The notes below the pieces were generated by a model. It was not told where the DNA came from. It did not search any database and saw only the letters and a program-made list of their open reading frames with translations. A program made the position numbers and the translations under genes. A stretch of DNA of 64,000 nt from Tupaia tana (Eukaryota > Chordata > Mammalia > Scandentia > Tupaiidae), in the NCBI GenBank assembly GCA_026018925.1, contig JAKSZU010000018.1:34071807-34135806 (forward strand), given 5' to 3'. Below, piece after piece: positions 10,841-20,829 of this stretch. Each line of letters opens with the position of its first letter. Within the stretch, counting starts at the first letter, position 1.

Positions 10841-11254
10841 CCTATCCCCCTCTTTTCTATCACCCACCCTATCAAGAGAATTCTGATTGATATACCTTTG
10901 ATAATTTTTTCCTCTAGCAATGTGTATCTCTCCTGTCTAGAAATTTTTCTCATTATTCCTTCAGATATACAGTGTTCTTCAATAACTGTTTGTATTTTCT
11001 TGAAAATGAAGAAAAATGTGCTATCTATCAAAACACATCTGCAATCTCCTCAATCCTGGCTTTCTTCTAAGTATTCCTTATGGAAACATTATTCCTTTCC
11101 TTGTAAAGTTTTCTTCCTCTTTGTAGTTAGAATACTCCTTTTGTAGTTGTTGATTTGCATTTTGTTTCCTTTTGGTACATTTAAAATTTGTATATCTTTT
11201 GCTGGAAGGCAGCTTTTTTTATTGTTTCACATTTTGGTCATGAAGTGTTTCACA
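10841..11254. other. Unassigned AT-rich DNA
   Basis: No repeat family or gene recognised. Confidence 0.45.
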
Positions 11255-11365
11255 TGAATATAAAATTAGTAAATGCCAATGTATCAATCACTTAGTTCCA
11301 ACGATGACCAACTCATGGCCAATCTTACTTCTTTCCAATGTGGTTCTGACTTTCTTCTGTCTATC
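11255..11365 (-). repeat. Ancient LINE 3'-UTR fragment
   Basis: 'tatcaatcacttagttccaa', 'ccaactcatggccaatctta' matches a common ancestral LINE 3' region. The same family is present in a longer copy at 15360-16740. The orientation is inferred from my memory of the consensus. Confidence 0.5.
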
Positions 11366-11499
11366 CCTGCTATTTTCCTCTTTCTCCCTGCTTTCTATAC
11401 TTAAATGTTGATCAGTCTGGCCAGAATTTGTTCATTCTGTCATTTACTGAGACTGAAAATCTTTTATTTCTGTCTAGATATCTTTGTAACAAGGAGCTT

Positions 11500-12235
11500 G
11501 TATGCTCTTCCATACTCAACTGCTTAAAATGGACTCTTTTTCTGCATTCTATAATCATGGAATGTTTCTATTTGAACAATGCTTTGCTAAATTTATGAGC
11601 ATTTCCATAAATGAGTTGACTTTAAGATGCCCCCAACTCTACATTATGATTCTAATCAGCACATTAATGAGCGGGTGCAGAAATGAGCCTATTTGCAAAT
11701 TGCCAGATTAAACTTGTCCTTGTTTAACTAAAAGCTTTAACGAAAAGCGGGGCTTAAAAACTGAAGATGATAAAGCCTTCTCCATTCCTGGATTTCGTGG
11801 TCAAATTGTGCTTTAAAAGAGTTTAAGAAAAAATTTCACTGTTTGTTGATGGATTAGGTTTAAAAGAATGGAATAAAGCTGAAATCGTCATGTAAATAAT
11901 TCCATAAAAATAATACAAATTATGATTATTAATATAGTGTTTCAAACTTCCTTTCACAGGTTCTAAAAATATTCTGACTTAAAAATAAAAATGTGAGCTG
12001 TGATTAATGTATTTTCTCTGTATTGGCTCAGGTCCTGCCTGCTTAATTGGGCTCAGTCGATTTCAGTGTGTTTCCTATGACATTTCCATCTTACAGCCGT
12101 CAACTCAAAGAAAGAATTAATATCAATAATCCAGTGATCGGACTTAATCTGTAAGATTAGTCATCATTTAAACTACAAAGACGTAGACTGAAAAGAACAC
12201 CCTTGTCAATTTTATTTTCTCACGCGATACTGTAA
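11500..12235. promoter_or_regulatory. Candidate conserved noncoding block (repeat-free)
   Basis: About 730 bp has no recognisable repeat and carries several homeodomain-type TAAT cores, GAGCCTATTTGCAAATTGCC (a palindromic, octamer-related site near 11690) and AGCGGGGCTTAAAAACTGAAG. Such preservation in otherwise repeat-dense DNA often marks enhancers. This is inference from composition only. Confidence 0.3.
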
Positions 12236-12870
12236 GATGGGTATTCATATATATGTGCAAACTCACACATTCACATGTATTTTATTGCATTCTTTGTGTT
12301 TTAGAAACAATGTAAACCACTGTGTTCAAAGAAACTCTCTTCTCCCAAATGGCATATTGTCTACTCTTATTTCATTTCTCACATACCCAGAAGCAGCCTT
12401 AGTAGCTACTGAGTTTTGTCCTTCGAGGTTTTCATTTTTGTACATTTGTTTTAACAAGCATTGATTTATATGCTATTTTCTCAATGTCGAAGGCATTGCT
12501 ACCTTTACTGAACAGATTGAGAAATAAAGATAGAAAGAGAGAAAGCCAAAAACAGTGATAACAACATACCACAACAATCAACCATGCCCTGTCCTTGTTA
12601 AGTACTTTTCGTTCTGTCGGGTCAGTCATGACAGGTATTTATTGTCATAGTTGGAACAAAGGAGGAGGCAAGGGAACAGAGAGTGTCAACATTTTCCTGC
12701 TGTTGCACAGCTCCCATGGCAAAGTCCTATTTATTTCCTTATTTTATTATCAGTCTAATGATATTAGAACAGTAAATGAAAACAGAGTGGATGTTAGGTA
12801 TACCCATGTTTGTTTGTTCGTTTTTAATTTAATTTTTATTATTCTCATCTTTTAAAAACATTCAATTGCT

Positions 12871-13139
12871 GGGACCAGCAATTGGCATAATGGCTATGTT
12901 GCTGGACTCCCGACTGTGATTTGAGTTCCAGACCCGGTGGCGGCTTAAATTCACACTGGGCGTAAGTGCGTGTGTGTCCATGATCCCGAGAAGAGAATGG
13001 AGGAGAAGGGATTGTGGCATGGCCATCCCCCCTGGGGGGTGATTTCTTGATTTCTCGCTTTCTGTCTCTCTGTCTCTCTCTGTCTTTCCAGCGAGCGCAC
13101 ATGCCCTATAGCAGAAACCTACCCCCCCCAAAAAAAAAA
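12871..13139 (+). mobile_element. Long SINE, with TSD
   Basis: Head GGGACCAGCAATTGGCATAATGG, then GGAGGAGAAGGGATTG, CCCCCCTGGGGGGTGATTTC and the terminal GCCCTATAGCAGAAACCT with an A9 tail. TTCAATTGCT repeats at 12861 and 13140 (TSD). Confidence 0.93.
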
Positions 13140-13520
13140 TTCAATTGCTATACATCATTTGGCTTGTAAACACAATGTACCTAATATGAAATACTTCTCA
13201 GACCAGTCCTGTTGAGAATACTATACGTGTTATCATCAGCAGGTAATAAGCCATTTCTGTGTCCCACAAATGTCATGCCTATTTTTCTCCTGCTTTCCTT
13301 CTCTATACTCTTCCCTTCTCTCCCTGCTCCATGCAGTATTCAGCATCCGTAACTATTTTTACTGCTTTTATGCCCTCCAGTATTTCAATCTCTACCATAG
13401 AGAGTGGATAGTTGGTATATATTAAGTGGACACATGCAATATCCTTCTTTGGTGCATCCATGTTTGTTAACAGATGCTCTTCAGGATATCAGTCTGTTGA
13501 GATGTGTTGAGAACAAAAGC
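13140..13520 (-). repeat. L1 3'-UTR-like fragment
   Basis: Shares ACTATAC(G/A)TGTTATCATCA with the 3' part of the L1-related insertion at 32798-35807, and is followed by a polypyrimidine stretch (polypurine on the minus strand), typical of L1 3' UTRs. The outer limits are uncertain. Confidence 0.45.
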
Positions 13521-13903
13521 GGTCTGTGGGTTGAACAAGGTTTGTAAAATTGCATAAAGTCTTGTCCTGGAGAGTCACAATGCACATTAGCCTATTAGTG
13601 TCTGTGAGAAATTCTGGAATTGAAAAACAAATAATTTATGTGACTTTTCTCTTAACTTAATGTATTTCACATGGATCTCTTTTGTACACAATTGATTTGA
13701 CTGAAAACACTTAGGGAAAATTCTGCTTTAAGTAAATATCCATTTTCAATGACTTTGGTCAACAAAATATACATCATAATCTCAAACTGCTAATGATACA
13801 GAATAATGCTCAGATATAACCTCTGTAAATATAACATTTACAACTCAAAAGCCCAAGTAAACCCATTTAAGGAAGACAGAAATTCATCTATTAATCTTTT
13901 CAT
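13521..13903. other. Unassigned AT-rich DNA
   Basis: Nothing recognised. Confidence 0.45.
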
Positions 13904-13917
13904 TCATTTGTTCTTTT

Positions 13918-14221
13918 TTTAAAAGAGAGATTTTTGCTATAGCGTGCATGTACTCACCAGACACACACACATACACACACACACACAGAAAGAGAAGGAG
14001 AGAGAGAGAAGAGAAGAGAAGAGAAGAGAAGAGAAGAGAAGAGAAGAGAAGAGAAACCACTGCCCAGGAGGGATAGCCTCACCACAATCCCTTCTCCTCT
14101 CAGGATTTTGGACACGCACTCACATGACCCTGGTGTGTGTTTCAAACCACTGGGCCTGGATTCAAACTGTGTCGATCATGTGGGAGTCCAGTGCCTTAAC
14201 CACTATGCCACCATCTGGCCC
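13918..14221 (-). mobile_element. Long SINE with expanded (GAGAA)n, with TSD
   Basis: AAGAGAGATTTTTGCTATAG, (AC)n, then about ten GAGAA pentamers to 14055, TCCCTTCTCCTCTCAGG, GCCTGGATTCAAACTG and an end at CACCATCTGGCCC. The TSD TCATTTGTTCTTTT lies at 13904 and 14222. The family's GA-rich tract has become a pentanucleotide array. Confidence 0.92.
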
Positions 14222-14360
14222 TCATTTGTTCTTTTAATAATAAGCATATATTAAATACCTATTTTGACTTAGGCACAATGTTGGTGATATAATAATGAAA
14301 CATTGCCTCTGAAGGAACTACAGAAGATTTTCTAGAAGTATCCATGATAGGGCTAAGTCT

Positions 14361-14635
14361 TTTTTTTTTTTTTTTTTTTTGGAGAGGTTTTTCTGCTACA
14401 GGGCGTGTGCGCTCGCCAGACAGACAGAGAGAGACATAGAGACAGAAAGCGAGAAATCACCCCCCAGAGGGGATGGTCACGCCACAATCCCTTCTCCTCC
14501 AATCTCCTCTCGGGATCTTGGGCACGCACGCACACGCGCCCGGCGTGAGTTTTAAGCCACCGGGTCCGGGACGCGAACCGCGGTCGACTACGTGGGAGTC
14601 CAGCGACATAGCTATTACGCTAACTGCTGGTTCCC
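14361..14635 (-). mobile_element. Long SINE, well preserved
   Basis: T22 run, GGAGAGGTTTTTCTGCTACAGG, GCGCTCGCCAGACAGAC, ACGCGCCCGGCGTGAG, GTCCGGGACGCGAACCGCGG and an end at CTAACTGCTGGTTCCC. The TSD AGGGCTAA(G/A) lies at 14349 and about 14637. It retains many CpGs, so it is a young copy. Confidence 0.94.
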
Positions 14636-14799
14636 TAGGGCTAAAACTTAAGGGTGAATATGTAGTCAGGTCTTCAGCAGATAGTAGGGAGCTGATTATG
14701 GAAGGAACATTCCAAGCAAAAGCAACTGCATATGCAAAGATACAGAGGATTTAAGAGCAGAGCAAACTCAGGGAATTACAGGTGAATTTGCCTACCATT

Positions 14800-14955
14800 T
14801 ACCACCATCTGTTGCTTATCCATGTATTATTTGGTCTCTGCTACTAGAATGCAAGCTCCATGAGTAGAAATCTGTCTGTGGTGTTTGCCATTGTAATCAT
14901 CATGCATAGCATTCATCTTATAATAACGGTCCAATAAATTTTTGTCAAATGAATA
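14800..14955 (+). repeat. L2 LINE 3'-end fragment
   Basis: 'ctgctactagaatgcaagct', 'ccatgagtagaaatctgtct' and 'ggtccaataaatttttgtca' followed by AATGAATAA match the L2 3' end in order. Confidence 0.65.
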
Positions 14956-15359
14956 ACAAATAATTTGGTATCATCAGAACCTTCTGAATTTGAAAGCAAG
15001 ATGGGGAGATGAGAGTGGGGTGGCATGCAGGGAGATGGATCATGAGGGGCCTTACGGGTCATGGTTGAACACTTCCCATAGGTGAAGTGGAGTGACGATA
15101 CCTAGAATAATAGAAAGATTCCTCTGGTTGGGGAGAGGATGGTTGCTTAGGAGTTTTGAGACTAGAATTAGCTACAAAACAATAATGCAGGGAAGAAGAT
15201 GTGGGGGTTTGACTAAATTGGTTGATATTGAGTGGAGATGAGATGGTTTGTAGCATGTAGAAAGACCAGCCGTAAGTGACTGAATGGGGTGGAAAAGGAA
15301 AGATGGGAGAAGAAAGAGAAGGAGTAAGAAAGGATTCCTACATTTCTAATTCAGAACAG
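14956..15359. other. Ancient purine-rich repeat relic and unassigned DNA
   Basis: 'gatcatgaggggccttacgg gtc' resembles the same unnamed ancient repeat as at 8.7-10.1 kb. Nothing else recognised. Confidence 0.35.
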
Positions 15360-15563
15360 CGTTTTATTCTGGAAATTTTCAACATGTGCAAGATAGAGAG
15401 CATAATATAATAAGCCCTCATATATTTCTCATCTAATAACTATCACCATATAGCAAATTCAGTTTCACCAGTTTTAACTTCCACAGTTTATGTCTCTTAT
15501 CCCTATAAGGAACACTTTTTAAAGAAAATACCAGATATCCACTAATTTCATGAAAAAAAACTA

Positions 15564-15694
15564 CAAGAGGGGTTTCAAAAAGTTCATGGAAAATGCATAT
15601 TATGAAAAACTGTACATGGATTTCAATAATTTTTTGCACCAAAATAAACTCATACTTTAATACCATTTTTCATGAACTTCTTGAAGTACCCTTG
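15564..15694. mobile_element. Short mariner-type MITE, TA-flanked
   Basis: Terminal inverted repeats: CAAGAGGGGTTTCAAAAAGT on the left and the reverse complement of ACTTCTTGAAGTACCCTTG on the right. Both ends are flanked by TA (15562-15563 and 15695-15696), the standard Tc1/mariner target duplication. At 131 bp it has no room for a transposase. Related copies are at 56362 and 63480. Confidence 0.8.
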
Positions 15695-15699
15695 TACTG

Positions 15700-15992
15700 C
15701 AATCTCCCTTCTTTCCTTCCTTCTTTCCTTCTTTCCTTCCATGACAGAGGTGTGCACACATGCATGAGATAGAGGTGAGGGGGGAGAGTGAGAGAGGCAT
15801 CTGACAAGATTTTGGTATGCCTCAATCCCCTTTCCCTGGTCCTCTAGCTCTTCAGAATCCTGGGTGTCTGCACATGTTCTGGGGGGTTTTTGCAAGCTGA
15901 CCTGGGGATGGATTCAAACCTGCAGTTGGACACATGGCTCCCAGCGTCGCAGGGCAGTTGCATTACTGCTGCACTACAGCAAATGGGCCTAA
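15700..15992 (-). mobile_element. Old SINE group member
   Basis: A CTTT/CCTT microsatellite at 15705-15740, then GTGTGCACACATGCATGAG, a GA-rich tract, CTCTAGCTCTTCAGAATCCTG, GATTCAAACCTGCAG, and an end at GCACTACAGCAAATGGGCC. The layout matches copies at 20076 and 53000. Confidence 0.6.
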
Positions 15993-16212
15993 ATCAGAAA
16001 TTTTGACAATTAAAAAATAAATAAATAAATAAAATTTCTATAGTTGGTTTGTTCATATCAGGATCCAAACAAAGTCCACACACTGTATTTGGTTGATAAG
16101 GCTTTATAGTTTCTCTTATAATCTACATAGTTTCCCTCCCCTCTTTTTCTTTCCTAGATTGCTTATTCAGTGAAGATACTAGGCCATTTGTCCTATAGAA
16201 TGTCCTAGTTTT

Positions 16213-16236
16213 TTTTTTTTCTTCTTTTTTTTGGAC

Positions 16237-16293
<57 letters not shown>

Positions 16294-16530
16294 ATAGGGC
16301 GCATGTGCTCACCAGACAGACAGAGAGAGACAGAGAGACAGAAAGCAAGAAATCACCCCCCCAGAGGGGATGGCCATGCCGCAATCCCTTCTCCTCCATT
16401 CTCCTTTCAGGATCTTAGGCACGCATGCACACATGCCCGGCGTGAGTTTAAGCCACCGGGTCCAGGATGCAAACCGCGGTCGACTATGTGGGAGTCCAGT
16501 GGCATAGCCATTATGCTAACTGCTGGTCCC
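16213..16530 (-). mobile_element. Long SINE with 52-base T run, with TSD
   Basis: An uninterrupted T run spans 16239-16290 (the SINE A-tail read from the other strand). It is followed by GCTATAGGGCGCATGTGC and the rest of the family to TGCTGGTCCC. The TSD TAGAATGTCCTAGTTTT lies at 16196-16212 and 16531-16547. So long a pure tail points to a recent insertion. Confidence 0.95.
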
Positions 16531-16814
16531 TAGAATGTCCTAGTTTTGATGATTGCTTTTGGTGGTATAATTTATTATGCTCCTCTAACCCTTAGTCTTC
16601 TTGTAAACTGATAGAGCCTATCAGAACTTTCTGATACAGAGTTTATTAGAGAACATGGTACGGGTAATGCTGGGGCTGGTGGACTAAATGGATAAGGGTT
16701 TTGAGAGTGCTGTCAGTCCTACACAAATTGTTCTTGGGGATGTGTCTGGGTCCTCCGAATTGTATCACTGCTGCCACCTTTGGGTAAATGCTTTTGGAAA
16801 AGAAACATAAATAT

Positions 16815-16817
<3 letters not shown>

Positions 16818-16874
<57 letters not shown>
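16818..16874 (+). repeat. Isolated pure A57 run
   Basis: Fifty-seven uninterrupted A with no SINE or LINE body attached on either side. It may be a tail left by a retrotransposition event truncated to its tail, slippage growth of a shorter A run, or an assembly artefact. Confidence 0.9.
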
Positions 16875-16876
<2 letters not shown>

Positions 16877-17033
16877 CCAAGTACCTTTGGGAAGCCACCC
16901 ATTTGATGGGTGATTTTGACAGATACATACCTCATCCAGGTATATATCTTCATCAGATTTTTCAAAAGCCTTTGCCTTTCAAGAGGAATGTTTAGTTATT
17001 CTTCGGAGAGTCTCAAAGGAGAGAACTGGGCAA

Positions 17034-17317
17034 CTTTTTTTTGTGTGTGTATGTGTGTGAGAGATTTTTGCTAAAAGGGTGTGTGCACTTGCCGGGGAGA
17101 GACAGAGAAAGAGAAAGCAAGAAATTACCTCCCCCCCGGAACACGCCCCCAAGAGAGATGACCATAACACAATCCTTCTCCTCCATTCTTCTCTTGGGAT
17201 TTTGGGCATGCATGCACACACACCCAGTGTAAGTTTTAAGTCAATGGATCCGGGACTCAAACTGTGGTCAACTATGTGGGCGTCCAGCAACATAACCATT
17301 AGGCCATCTGCTGGTCC
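17034..17317 (-). mobile_element. Long SINE
   Basis: GTGTGTATGTGTGTGAGAG, TTTTTGCTAAAAGGGTGTG, CTCCTCCATTCTTCTCTTGG and CCGGGACTCAAACTGTGG, ending at CATCTGCTGGTCC. An imperfect flanking repeat (GAGAACTGGGCAACTT versus GAGACCTGGACAAATT) is a plausible TSD. Confidence 0.88.
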
Positions 17318-17774
17318 TGAGACCTGGACAAATTTATTAAGGGTTGTTTGACTGAGTAAGTCTGTGTTACCTGTAATTGAAGGAAGGCAGCTGAAATCAT
17401 GAGTTTATCACCTTATAAAAACTTCTGATTATTTTTTTGTGTTTGTTTTTCTGTATCATGCATTCTCTGAGGGGCACTAATAGCCACCTTTGAAAGGAGC
17501 ACTTAGAAAAATGTTAGCTGTGCTTTACCTCTTATGATTATGGTTTCCATAGAGGCCATTTAACTAGAAAATCCGTGTGCAGAGTGTGTGTGCATAAGGA
17601 AAGCTAACCCTGGTTATTTGTATTTGGTCCTGATAATGTTTGGTTTCATCTGCCTGAATCTTTTCTAGAGAGCTTGGCTCTTGGATCTCACAGTCAGTTT
17701 CATACTCATTTGTGTTTAAATCCGGGGAAACTTTCATCTCATGTAAAAGAATTTTATTTTCATTTAATAAACAC
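17318..17774. other. Unassigned repeat-poor DNA
   Basis: No repeat or coding signal recognised. Confidence 0.45.
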
Positions 17775-18010
17775 CTACATAGGACTTGCTATGTGACAGA
17801 TACTGTTCAAAGTATTCTACACATACTACCCTATGTGATCCCCATAACGACCCTTTAAAGCAGGTACCATAATTATTCCCATTTTTACAGATAAAGAAGC
17901 TGAGGCAGAGAAGGCAAGTAATTTGCCTGAGGTCATATAATTGACAAGTAGCAAAATACAGTCTAAACTTGGTCTGGCTCCAAAGTCTACCCTCTTAGTC
18001 ACCATGATAT
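17775..18010 (-). repeat. MIR SINE
   Basis: The plus strand reads 'acttgctatgtgacagatac', 'attattcccatttttacaga', 'taaagaagctgaggcagaga' and 'gtaatttgcctgaggtcata': the reverse-complement MIR consensus, including its core region. Confidence 0.85.
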
Positions 18011-18062
18011 GTTGCCAATAATCAGAGCAGTCAAGTTAAGATGATATTCGAATTTTAAAGGA

Positions 18063-18322
18063 GTCATGGCGGTTATATATAGCGGTTTAGAGCATGAGCT
18101 TTTGGCATCACACAGATGTTCAACCCTGGCTTTGTGACTTAATAGGGAGAGGATGTGAGCATATTATTTATTTCTCTGAGTCTCAGTTTTCTTATCCGTA
18201 AATTGGGGGTTACAGTTCTAATCTCACTAAGTTGTTGTGAGGATAAAATGGAATCTTGTATTTAAAGCACCTGGCACAGTTCCTGGACTATAATAGGTTC
18301 TGGTAGCTGTTATTTTCTTGCA
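18063..18322 (+). repeat. MIR SINE (near full length)
   Basis: 'tagagcatgagcttttggca', 'ctctgagtctcagttttctt', 'gttgttgtgaggataaaatg' and 'gcacctggcacagttcctgg' follow the MIR consensus from near its tRNA-like head to its tail. It lies in opposite orientation to the previous MIR. Confidence 0.88.
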
Positions 18323-18764
18323 TCATTTTAAAGAAACCCGACAACAATGTGCCAGGCAGGAAGTGCTGTGGTGGGGACCGCCCTCATCCCTCAGTGCTCA
18401 GCCTGACTTGGTGAGTGTAGTTGATCGTCTGTGTAATTACTTAGAATGCTGTACCCATGTTTTTACCGTTCTGTAGGCACAGTGGGGACCAACAGCATAA
18501 AGGGATTGATTAATACAGCAAACTCACATGTGTAAGTTGAAGAAATGCTTTTATGTACATGGATTCATGGTCTCATAAATCAATGGTGTAATGCCTCGAA
18601 AAACCAGTTCTGTGCAACTTTTCCCACCTCCACATTCAGTGACATCACGTTGGTAGCAGGAGCGTTTACACCACTGAAATCAGCAAATGCTGTAAATCAA
18701 GGCTTTTTTCCCTTTATCCCCAGAAAGCCAATTATTAAACATTGGCCAGCACAACTCTGTCAGT
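18323..18764. other. Unassigned repeat-poor DNA
   Basis: About 18480-18760 is free of repeats I know. No gene is supported. Confidence 0.4.
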
Positions 18765-19165
18765 AGGCATTATTTTAGGCATTTCAATAACCCTGTGAGG
18801 TAGTTACTTTTGTCATCCTTGTTTTTAAGAATAGGAAACTGAGGGATAAAGAGGTAAAGTACCCCAAACCATGTAGCTAGGAAGTGGCAGATCCAAAATT
18901 AACATGAATTCTGCCTCAAGACTCAAACTCTTTTTTTAAGGGTTATTTCCTTATTTCTTTCATGAGAGAGACAGAGGCCTCCAACAGGGTCTTCACTAAG
19001 TTATCCACCCCCAACCTCAGCCAATTTGTTCCCAGTGTGTTCAAGGTGGCCCCAGGAAGTGAACCTGGAACCTTCCCACACAGGTTCTGTCATGCTACTG
19101 CTGAGCCATGTCTGGCCCAAGACCCAAACTCTTAACTACTTCAGGTTACGGCCTTATCAATCTAC
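18765..19165 (-). repeat. MIR SINE split by an old SINE
   Basis: 'taaccctgtgaggtagttac', 'ggaaactgagggataaagag' and 'gaagtggcagatcc' are reverse-complement MIR, which resumes after the insertion ('aactcttaactacttcaggt'). Confidence 0.75.
18934..19116 (-). mobile_element. Old SINE inserted in MIR, with TSD
   Basis: TTTAAGGGTTATTTCCTTAT, GAGAGAGACAGAGGCCTCC, CAAGGTGGCCCCAGG and GAACCTGGAACCTTCCC, ending at GCTGAGCCATGTCTGGCCC. It is flanked by CAAGAC(T/C)CAAACTCTT at 18918-18933 and 19117-19132. This TSD gives the best boundary definition for the old SINE group. Confidence 0.85.
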
Positions 19166-19359
19166 CATACTATAATAATGCAGTTCTATCTTTTGGGAGA
19201 TGAAAGATAGATACACAATACAATTTGAGAACCATGCAATATTAATTAGTGCATTACTTCATATAGGCATGCATTTAACAAATATCTGAGTGTCTGTTAT
19301 ATGGCATGTTGTCAGGAAGGGATTAAAGTGATAAAATGAGTTGGTGATACATAAAGCCT

Positions 19360-19485
19360 GTATCCTTACCCTTTCCCTCCAATTGGACTATAGACTTCTT
19401 GAGAATCCAGATCATGCTTGGATAATCTCTGTTTCCTCAAGAACTAACAAGGAAGCTGGAACATAATAATTGTCAAATGAATTGC
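19360..19485 (+). repeat. L2 LINE 3'-end fragment
   Basis: 'ggactatagacttcttgaga', 'taatctctgtttcctcaaga' and 'aattgtcaaatgaattg' follow the L2 3' end. Confidence 0.55.
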
Positions 19486-20075
19486 TTTACCTTTCCTTTT
19501 GAGAAGAGAGAAGCCATTATACCACTTAGGCATGATAGGCTCCTGTTAAGCAGATCTGGCCTTTTCTCTGCGTGGTTTTTTGTGATGGGTTGAAGAGTTT
19601 GGTTCCTGTGCTGGGAGGCCAGACTCTAGCACATGCCTTCAGGTCATGAACAAGAATTAGAGACAAAGTTGATCCATGGATGAAAATGGACTCTGAGATA
19701 TTAGGGTCAATCCTCTCTCTGATGAAGACAGAGGTCAGAGAGGAAGTCCAGGGCAAGCTGAGTCATGGATTGAAATGTTGTGAGGCCAACAGAGGGTCAA
19801 AGAGTGGGTTAAGAAGTGACATGACCATAAAAGTTATCACCTAATTCAGGCCACATTAAAAAACAAAAGGAATGTTATCAATAATTCCACTCTTAGATAA
19901 CAGTCATAAACCTGGATGGTCCTAGTCAAATTGCAGTGGTCACCTTACTTAAGGGTTAAATAGGGAAACATAAATTAAAGATAGCTCATAATTTGGTAGA
20001 AAAAGCTCTAGGCAGATATAAAACATGGAAGTGAAAATCCTAACTCTTCTTCTTCCAATTTATTACCCTTGAGCC
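19486..20075. other. Unassigned DNA
   Basis: 19560-19850 has the purine-rich look of the unnamed ancient repeat ('gagtcatggattgaaatg', 'aagaagtgacatgacc'). The remainder is unrecognised. Confidence 0.4.
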
Positions 20076-20362
20076 ACTTCTTTCTTTTTTTTTATTCTTG
20101 ATAGCACACACACATGTCCATGTATAAGGGAAGGAGAAAGAGAACGAGAGAGGGGAAAAAAGAGAGAAGCACCCTTCACAGATCTTAGTCATGTTGTAAT
20201 CCTCTTCTTCTAATAATCCAGCTGGCTAAGACTCTGGGCACATGTGCACATGCCTATGTTCTCAGGCTAACAGGGCAAGGAACTTGAACTGTGGTCAGCA
20301 TGTGGCTTCCAGCTCTACTGTTCGGTATGCTACCGACTACACTGCCAAGACAGAGCCGAATC
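20076..20362 (-). mobile_element. Old SINE group member
   Basis: TTTTTTTTTATTCTTGATAG, (CA)n, a GA-rich tract, AATAATCCAGCTGGCTAAGA, GGAACTTGAACTGTGGTCAG and an end near ACTGCCAAGACAGAGCC. The layout is similar to 53000-53235. Confidence 0.6.
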
Positions 20363-20689
20363 ACTTATTTCTTACATAAGATGTTGAAATAGATCAGAGG
20401 TTTCCCCGCCTTTTCTCCCTCAGTGGAATATTTATTTCAAATGGTTCTTATACAAGAAAATGTTGGAAGATTTCCAAGCACTCTTATAGCTTTAGTTTTG
20501 CTGAGTTGTAGAATTAAGATTTATTTTGCTTCCGCATCCTTATGCTTATTCATCCTTAGTCTTCATTTTATCCCTAGGATGAAACATATCTTCATAGATG
20601 ACTCAACATATGAACCTTGAATCAACTCAAAAGCAATTTCTTCATTTACAAATTAGGAAACCAAAGTGCAAAGGGATAAATGTGCCTCA

Positions 20690-20809
20690 GTACATGCAGA
20701 CAGACCTGAATAGGTACACGCAGACAGACCTGAATAGGTACACACGGACAGACCTGAATAGGTACACACGGACAGATCTGAATAGGTACACTCGGACAGA
20801 TCTGAATGG
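20690..20809 (+). repeat. 24-bp minisatellite, five units
   Basis: Five tandem 24-base units begin GTACA at 20690, 20714, 20738, 20762 and 20786, with the core GGACAGA(C/T)CTGAATAG. Units 1-2 carry GCAGACAGA and units 3-5 CGGACAGA, so the array expanded in steps. A decaying sixth unit follows (TTCACTTGGACATG). Because 24 is divisible by 3, the array reads as an 8-residue repeat in one frame, but no gene context supports translation. Confidence 0.95.
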
Positions 20810-20829
20810 CTTCACTTGGACATGTTAAT

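Larger units (their letters stand above)
15360..16740 (-). repeat. Ancient LINE 3'-region block, broken by three insertions
   Basis: Scattered segments (15370-15560 'catatttctcatctaataac'; 16030-16205 'agttggtttgttcatatcag', 'gatccaaacaaagtccacac'; 16545-16640 'ttgtaaactgatagagccta') follow one ancestral LINE 3' consensus ('acagttggtttgttcgaatc', 'aggatccaaacaaggtccac'). Between them lie a mariner MITE, an old SINE and a young long SINE, giving a clear relative age order. Confidence 0.55.

Noticed and set aside
20690..20809. CRISPR-like array or a repeat-protein gene
   Set aside because: Units are contiguous without spacers, and the genome is mammalian. The 8-residue frame has no start context, domain or flanking exons.
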